Part shown: positions 60,263 through 64,000 of the stretch, one piece after another
How the letters are laid out: every line of letters starts with the position of its first letter
Position numbering within the stretch: position 1 is the stretch's first letter
Assembly: GCA_022510745.1 (NCBI GenBank)
Contig: JAFLSY010000002.1
Coordinates: 186,001-250,000 of the forward strand
From: Lachnospiraceae bacterium
GTDB lineage: Bacteria; Bacillota; Clostridia; Lachnospirales; Lachnospiraceae
Reading direction: 5' to 3'
DNA: 64,000 nucleotides
Position numbers and translations under genes: made by a program
The notes under the pieces: model-generated
What the model was told of the DNA's origin: nothing
The model's database searches: none
What the model saw: the letters and a program-made list of their open reading frames with translations, nothing else

Positions 60263-60965
60263 GTACATACTCCTTTTTCAAAGCCTCTATTTCCGATTCT
60301 TTTAACGGCCTGTATTCACCCTTCATTAAATTCTCATCCAAGGTCAGACTCCCCATGGAAAGACGCTTTAAATAAAGCACTTCATTTTCCACTGCTTTCA
60401 ACATTCTTTTTATCTGATGATAACGCCCTTCCTGTATCGTTAGTAATATCCGCTTTTCTTCTAAAAGCTCCACTTTTGCGGGCTCTGTCTTCTTTTTCTC
60501 CCCAATATCCACTCCCTGTCTTAGAGCAGATACGGCCTCAAGAGAAAGCGGCTCTCTTATTTCTGCCAGATAAGTTTTATCTACATGCTTTTTAGGCGAT
60601 AACAATTCATGTGCCAATACACCGTCGTCAGTCAGCAGTAAAAGACCTTCCGTGTCTTTATCCAGCCGTCCTACAGGAAACAGTCCTTTAACAGGAATAT
60701 CCGATACCAGATCCATTACGGTTTTCTGTCGGCTGTCCATGGTTGCGGTCACAACCCCGGCAGGCTTATGCAGCATATAGTAATGATATTTTGAGAAAGA
60801 AAGAGGCTGTCCTTTTAAGCATACTACATCTTCCTCTTCCGCCACCTGACTGCCCGCCTCCTTTATAATACTGCCGTTTACAGAGACCAGACCTTTTCTG
60901 ATGAACTGCTTGACCTCACTTCTTGTACCCGCTCCGGCCTCGCTTAAAAATCTATCCAGACGCAT
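60216..60965 (-). CDS. 16S/23S rRNA pseudouridine synthase, RsuA/RluB family
   Basis: A 249-residue synthase with an N-terminal S4 domain (LDRFLSEAGAGTRSEVKQFIRKG) and catalytic aspartate in GRLDKDTEGLLLLTDDG. RsuA (16S U516) is the likeliest role given the length, but RluB/RluE relatives cannot be excluded. ATG 60965 follows AAAGGAG by five bases; the frame extends to 60986. Confidence 0.9.
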   Translation of the reverse strand: MRLDRFLSEAGAGTRSEVKQFIRKGLVSVNGSIIKEAGSQVAEEEDVVCLKGQPLSFSKYHYYMLHKPAGVVTATMDSRQKTVMDLVSDIPVKGLFPVGRLDKDTEGLLLLTDDGVLAHELLSPKKHVDKTYLAEIREPLSLEAVSALRQGVDIGEKKKTEPAKVELLEEKRILLTIQEGRYHQIKRMLKAVENEVLYLKRLSMGSLTLDENLMKGEYRPLKESEIEALKKEYVHDAKRESAEEKTAGI

Positions 60966-60990
60966 TGTACTCCTTTCGCCATACACAAAA

Positions 60991-61019
60991 GCATTTCTTA
61001 ATATACGGCTTCATACAAT
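60991..61019 (+). promoter_or_regulatory. Possible sigma-E-like promoter of the ylbJ gene
   Basis: GCATTTC (60991-60997), 14-base spacer, CATACAAT (61012-61019): close to the mother-cell sigma-E pattern (kmATATT-14-CATACAnT). Transcription would start near 61026, leaving a very short leader before the ATG at 61039. Confidence 0.45.
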
Positions 61020-61038
61020 GAATAAAAAAGGAATTGCC

Positions 61039-61965
61039 ATGAAGCTATTTTTATTTTTCATGTTGTTTCTGCTCATTCTGCTTTATCCGAGCATGAGTGT
61101 GCGTTTTGCAGCAACCGGTCTGAATCTGTGGTTTGAATGTATGGTGCCTGCGCTGCTTCCTTTTATGATCCTTTCCGGCATTATGATCCGTCAGAACCTG
61201 ACGGAACGTTTTGCAAAAGTTCTTTCTCCCGTTCTAAGACCTATATACCGGCTTAATAATAACTGTGTTTACTGTATCATACTGGGTTTTTTCTGCGGTT
61301 TTCCCATGGGTGCAAAAACGGTAGCTGAGCTGTATGAAAGAAAACAGCTTTCCAAAAAAGAAGCTTCTCTCCTGTTGTCCTTCTGTAATAATATCGGACC
61401 GGTCTATTTTTTGAACTTTTTACTGCCCACTATCGGAATGAATCGGCCTCTGCAGACTTTTTTATGTTTATTTGGGATGTATGGCATACCGCTGTGCTAC
61501 GGGCTTTTTCTGCGTTACAGTAGTTTCTGTCTGCCTGCAGGTTCCTTTCCCCGGAATGAAAACAGGGTATCCTCACCCACAGAGCCATTCTTTAAGAGTC
61601 TGGATGATGCAATGCAGTCCGGCATCGCCGGTATTACCACATTGGGGGGATACATGATATTTTTCAATCTGCTAAATCTGGTTCCCCATATCCTGCTTCC
61701 TTTATTGAAACCCGTATATAACGAAAAGATGCTGTTATTTTCTCACTGTTTGATGGAGATTACAAGCGGAGTAAGCTACTGCGGCATGCGGATGCCGTTT
61801 ATGGTTCTTGTACTATTGCCCATTGGCGGACTCTCCTGTATTGCACAGACAGCCAGCATGATAAAGAATACGGATTTATCTTTAGGCCGTTATCTGGTAC
61901 ATAAACTGGTGCAGACTCTGCTTACTTATTTTTATTATTACTTTTTACGGTTTCTTCTTTTTTGA
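61039..61965 (+). CDS. ylbJ: YlbJ-like sporulation integral membrane protein
   Basis: A 308-residue protein with about eight helices and nucleoside-recognition (gate) motifs, LGFFCGFPMGAKTVAELYERKQLSKKEASLLLSFCNNIGPVYF, typical of YlbJ. YlbJ is made in the mother cell and is needed for spore formation in Bacillus. ATG 61039 follows AAAAGGA by seven bases; ATG 61018 would overlap the proposed -10. Its 3' end overlaps the amidase gene tail to tail by 28 bases. Confidence 0.88.
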   Translation: MKLFLFFMLFLLILLYPSMSVRFAATGLNLWFECMVPALLPFMILSGIMIRQNLTERFAKVLSPVLRPIYRLNNNCVYCIILGFFCGFPMGAKTVAELYERKQLSKKEASLLLSFCNNIGPVYFLNFLLPTIGMNRPLQTFLCLFGMYGIPLCYGLFLRYSSFCLPAGSFPRNENRVSSPTEPFFKSLDDAMQSGIAGITTLGGYMIFFNLLNLVPHILLPLLKPVYNEKMLLFSHCLMEITSGVSYCGMRMPFMVLVLLPIGGLSCIAQTASMIKNTDLSLGRYLVHKLVQTLLTYFYYYFLRFLLF

Positions 61966-63278
61966 CGTTTTTTCCCTGCCATGATGATATTACTGATAAA
62001 GAGTGCTGCAAACAGAATGCAGGCTATAAAAAAACAGATCATCAAAAACCCAAAAAAGTTCCGTTCCTCTTTTTCTTTCTCCGGTCTTACCGGTGCCTGA
62101 AAACCGGCTGACGGACTGGATTGTGCCGCACTGTCATCTCCATCGGAATCTGTATCCGGAACCTCCTCAGCAGGGAGAAGTTCTTCCACCGGCTTTACAA
62201 ACATGGGTAGTCCGTCCAAAAGATTACTCTCGGTATAGCGGTCATACTGATTTACCGCTTTTACCAAAATAACAGGACTGACACCCTCAGGAATCTCTAT
62301 TTCAAAGGTAAAGGTATCCGGACTGTATCTGCCCATGACATCCACATCCGGCCATGCCAGATAGGGCGTATAAGTGATGCCGCCGTCGATGCTATAGGAA
62401 TAATACAGCATGGGACTGTCATAGTCATATGCTGTCAATGTAATGCCTATCACACTTCGATCCATATCTGTATAGGCCTCTTCGATCATACAGATATCCG
62501 GGTCCGTGGTGTCCGCCTGTACATACAGAGCACCGGGTTCCAGTTCTTTCAATACATACCCGCTGTAATCCACTCCCAGAGTTTGGCTGCTTAACCCAAA
62601 AAACTTTGCCACGGAAGTAGCGTCCGCAATTCCAAAGGCAATTAAATCTTCCTCCGAATCACAGAACCCTACATCCTCTTCATGGTCGATATGACAATGT
62701 TCGATCAGAGCCGCAGGAATATCATATTCCTCACAATATCTTAAGATTCCGTAATAATCTCTTCCCTTATCGTTAAATCTGGTCTTGACGCCTCTGAGAT
62801 AAAGTCCCATATCCGCCATGGTATCCATTTGCACACAGCCGAAACGGTACCCCTGCCTGTTTTCTTCTCCAAAAGCCGATACCCAGACCTCAGAGCCGAA
62901 AAGAATATTGTTCGGAGACATATTAAAATGCAGGCAGAAAACAAAATCCGCATTGACGGAAGCCGCAAAATCTGCCCGTTCCTGTATACTCATGCTCGTA
63001 TCTGCAGAGGTATGCGTCAGATAAACCGTAACATCCTCGTATTTTTCCAGTTCTTCCTTCATGGCATTTGCCACGATCATATTCATTTCCTTTTCCAAAA
63101 AGCCGTTATAATCGGCTCCTAAATTGTTTCCGCCATGTCCCGGGTCAATGACAATAACCAATTCTCCGTCCGTATCAAGCGGATAATTAAATCCATCTGC
63201 CAATACCTCTTTAGCCGGAGACAAAAGCAGAAAGAATATAGCGGTAAGTATTATCGTTCGACAAAAAAATTTTACCAT
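61938..63278 (-). CDS. N-acetylmuramoyl-L-alanine amidase with C-terminal membrane anchor
   Basis: A 446-residue amidase_3 protein: signal-like helix (about 4-24), catalytic zinc domain (about 38-230; IDPGHGGNNLGA, FLEKEMN, CLHFNMS, catalytic glutamate in LIEHCHID), an outer domain with beta repeats (about 240-360), a low-complexity acidic link and a final membrane helix plus basic tail (FGFLMICFFIACILFAALFI, KKRQKRRNRKK). The sortase-free anchor keeps it at the membrane. ATG 63278 follows GGGAG by 13 bases, a long spacing; 63308 or 63317 are possible. Confidence 0.88.
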   Translation of the reverse strand: MVKFFCRTIILTAIFFLLLSPAKEVLADGFNYPLDTDGELVIVIDPGHGGNNLGADYNGFLEKEMNMIVANAMKEELEKYEDVTVYLTHTSADTSMSIQERADFAASVNADFVFCLHFNMSPNNILFGSEVWVSAFGEENRQGYRFGCVQMDTMADMGLYLRGVKTRFNDKGRDYYGILRYCEEYDIPAALIEHCHIDHEEDVGFCDSEEDLIAFGIADATSVAKFFGLSSQTLGVDYSGYVLKELEPGALYVQADTTDPDICMIEEAYTDMDRSVIGITLTAYDYDSPMLYYSYSIDGGITYTPYLAWPDVDVMGRYSPDTFTFEIEIPEGVSPVILVKAVNQYDRYTESNLLDGLPMFVKPVEELLPAEEVPDTDSDGDDSAAQSSPSAGFQAPVRPEKEKEERNFFGFLMICFFIACILFAALFISNIIMAGKKRQKRRNRKK

Positions 63279-63321
63279 AATAATCTTAGTTCTCCCAATA
63301 ACAGACATTCTATACATATTT

Positions 63322-63359
63322 AAAAACCGGCTCCCGCAACTAGGTTCCGGAAACCGGTT
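63322..63359 (-). terminator. Terminator after the DivIVA-like gene
   Basis: On the - strand AACCGGTTTCC pairs with GGGAGCCGGTT (two or three G-U pairs), followed by TTTTT. Lies just before the amidase gene. Confidence 0.8.
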
Positions 63360-63371
63360 TACTTTTCCAAT

Positions 63372-63968
63372 TTATATAACATTCAAACCTGCTTTAGAAT
63401 CCGCTAATTCCGCCTCTGTCAGTTCGTCTTCCACCGGATGCAGCTCTGCGCGATTGGCCTGAATAATATCGTGGTAATGATTTAGATTTCCTATCAGAGA
63501 TTCGTAGTTAGCCGCCGCTGTTCTGGCAGCATCTGCGGTAATTCCTTCCAGATTAGTCAGCATATCTTCCATATACTGCATGGCCGACATCCGCACGCTG
63601 TTTGCCTCCATGGTGGCATTGTCCAGAATTTCCTGGGCCTGTCTGGTTGCCATTGTCACCACTTCATTCGCCTGTGCGTATGCCTGCTGCATAATTTCAT
63701 GTTCACTGATCAACTGATTGGTCTGGATGGTAGCTTCCTTGATCAAGGATTCTGCTTTTGCGCGGGCATCATTTAAAATTGCTTCTTTATTGCTGATAAT
63801 CTTCTGGTAACGCTTGATTTCGTCAGGCGTCTTCATGCGCAGTTCCCGCAGCAGTTCATCTATTTCATCTTTATTGACGATAATCTTGGTGCTGGAAAAG
63901 GCCTGAGGTTTACAGTTGTCAATATATTCTTCTATATCATCGATCAGCTGTTCAATTTTACTACTCAT
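63372..63968 (-). CDS. DivIVA-like coiled-coil protein
   Basis: A 198-residue, almost fully helical protein: SKIEQLIDDIEEYIDNCKPQAFSSTKIIVNKDEIDELLRELRM, then long A/E/Q-rich heptads (NKEAILNDARAKAESLIKEATIQTNQLI) to about residue 150. Similar proteins in Lachnospiraceae are labelled ATPase or vacuolar ATPase subunit H-like by coiled-coil similarity, but there is no nucleotide motif, so that name should not be used. GGGAGG lies eight bases before the ATG. Confidence 0.75.
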   Translation of the reverse strand: MSSKIEQLIDDIEEYIDNCKPQAFSSTKIIVNKDEIDELLRELRMKTPDEIKRYQKIISNKEAILNDARAKAESLIKEATIQTNQLISEHEIMQQAYAQANEVVTMATRQAQEILDNATMEANSVRMSAMQYMEDMLTNLEGITADAARTAAANYESLIGNLNHYHDIIQANRAELHPVEDELTEAELADSKAGLNVI

Positions 63969-64000
63969 TGGTTCATCCTCCCAATAAAGACTTACTTTCT

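Overview
The window reads as core chromosome of a low-to-moderate GC Gram-positive member of the Clostridia, most likely Lachnospiraceae. This rests on gene content and order: mreBCD, a long PBP2, minCDE and rodA in one run; SepF; the L21/Prp/L27/Obg cluster; LexA divergent from a YneA-like protein; a short HisG with HisZ; BlaI/BlaR1 pairs; strong AGGAGG ribosome binding sites; and several TTG starts. I saw no rRNA, tRNA, CRISPR array, insertion sequence or prophage. No gene-free stretch exceeds 300 bases.

Positions 1-31.3 kb are read almost entirely on the + strand. They hold mutL (5' end missing) and miaA, a PLP-dependent lyase, a DUF4321 protein and radC. Next comes a long cell-shape and division run (mreB, mreC, mreD, PBP2, minC, minD, minE, rodA, a methylglyoxal-synthase-like gene, a D,D-carboxypeptidase). 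After that come a small P-loop protein, an HlyD-like membrane protein, yggS, sepF, aroB, lspA, rluD and a cytidylate-kinase-like gene, followed by the ribosomal set rplU-prp-rpmA and obgE-yhbY-nadD-yqeK-rsfS. The stretch ends with a complete branched-chain amino acid ABC transporter (livK, H, M, G, F) and a second cytidylate-kinase-like gene.

Positions 31.4-39.4 kb are mixed in strand. lexA and a YneA-like LysM protein diverge from a shared control region with four LexA-box-like dyads. Next are a RidA protein, a XerS-sized tyrosine recombinase with ttcA, an AI-2E-type permease, dtd, a membrane-anchored PstS-like binding protein and an unknown membrane protein.

Positions 39.4-64 kb are almost all on the - strand. 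Two BlaI/BlaR1-type pairs each sit behind a promoter carrying two operator dyads about three helical turns apart, but with different half-sites. They are followed (rightward) by a Nudix hydrolase, a short RNase E/G, the DUF2344/radical-SAM pair, a histidine operon (hisZ-G-D-B-IE) whose HisIE carries an extra degenerate HisA/HisF-like barrel, recU inside a pseudouridine-synthase operon headed by an HD-GYP protein, an SDR, a HAD phosphatase and an RsuA-type synthase. A YlbJ-like sporulation gene on + runs tail to tail with an N-acetylmuramoyl-L-alanine amidase, and a DivIVA-like coiled-coil protein closes the window.

The points most worth a second look are the two parallel BlaI/BlaR1 circuits with novel sensor domains and diverged operators, the HisA/F-HisI-HisE fusion without barrel catalytic aspartates, the methylglyoxal-synthase paralogue with altered catalytic residues, the HD-GYP protein with a carbohydrate-binding-like outer domain, the membrane/PstS fusion, and the RNase G that stops just before its zinc-link. 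No wholly new multi-gene system is proved by sequence alone.
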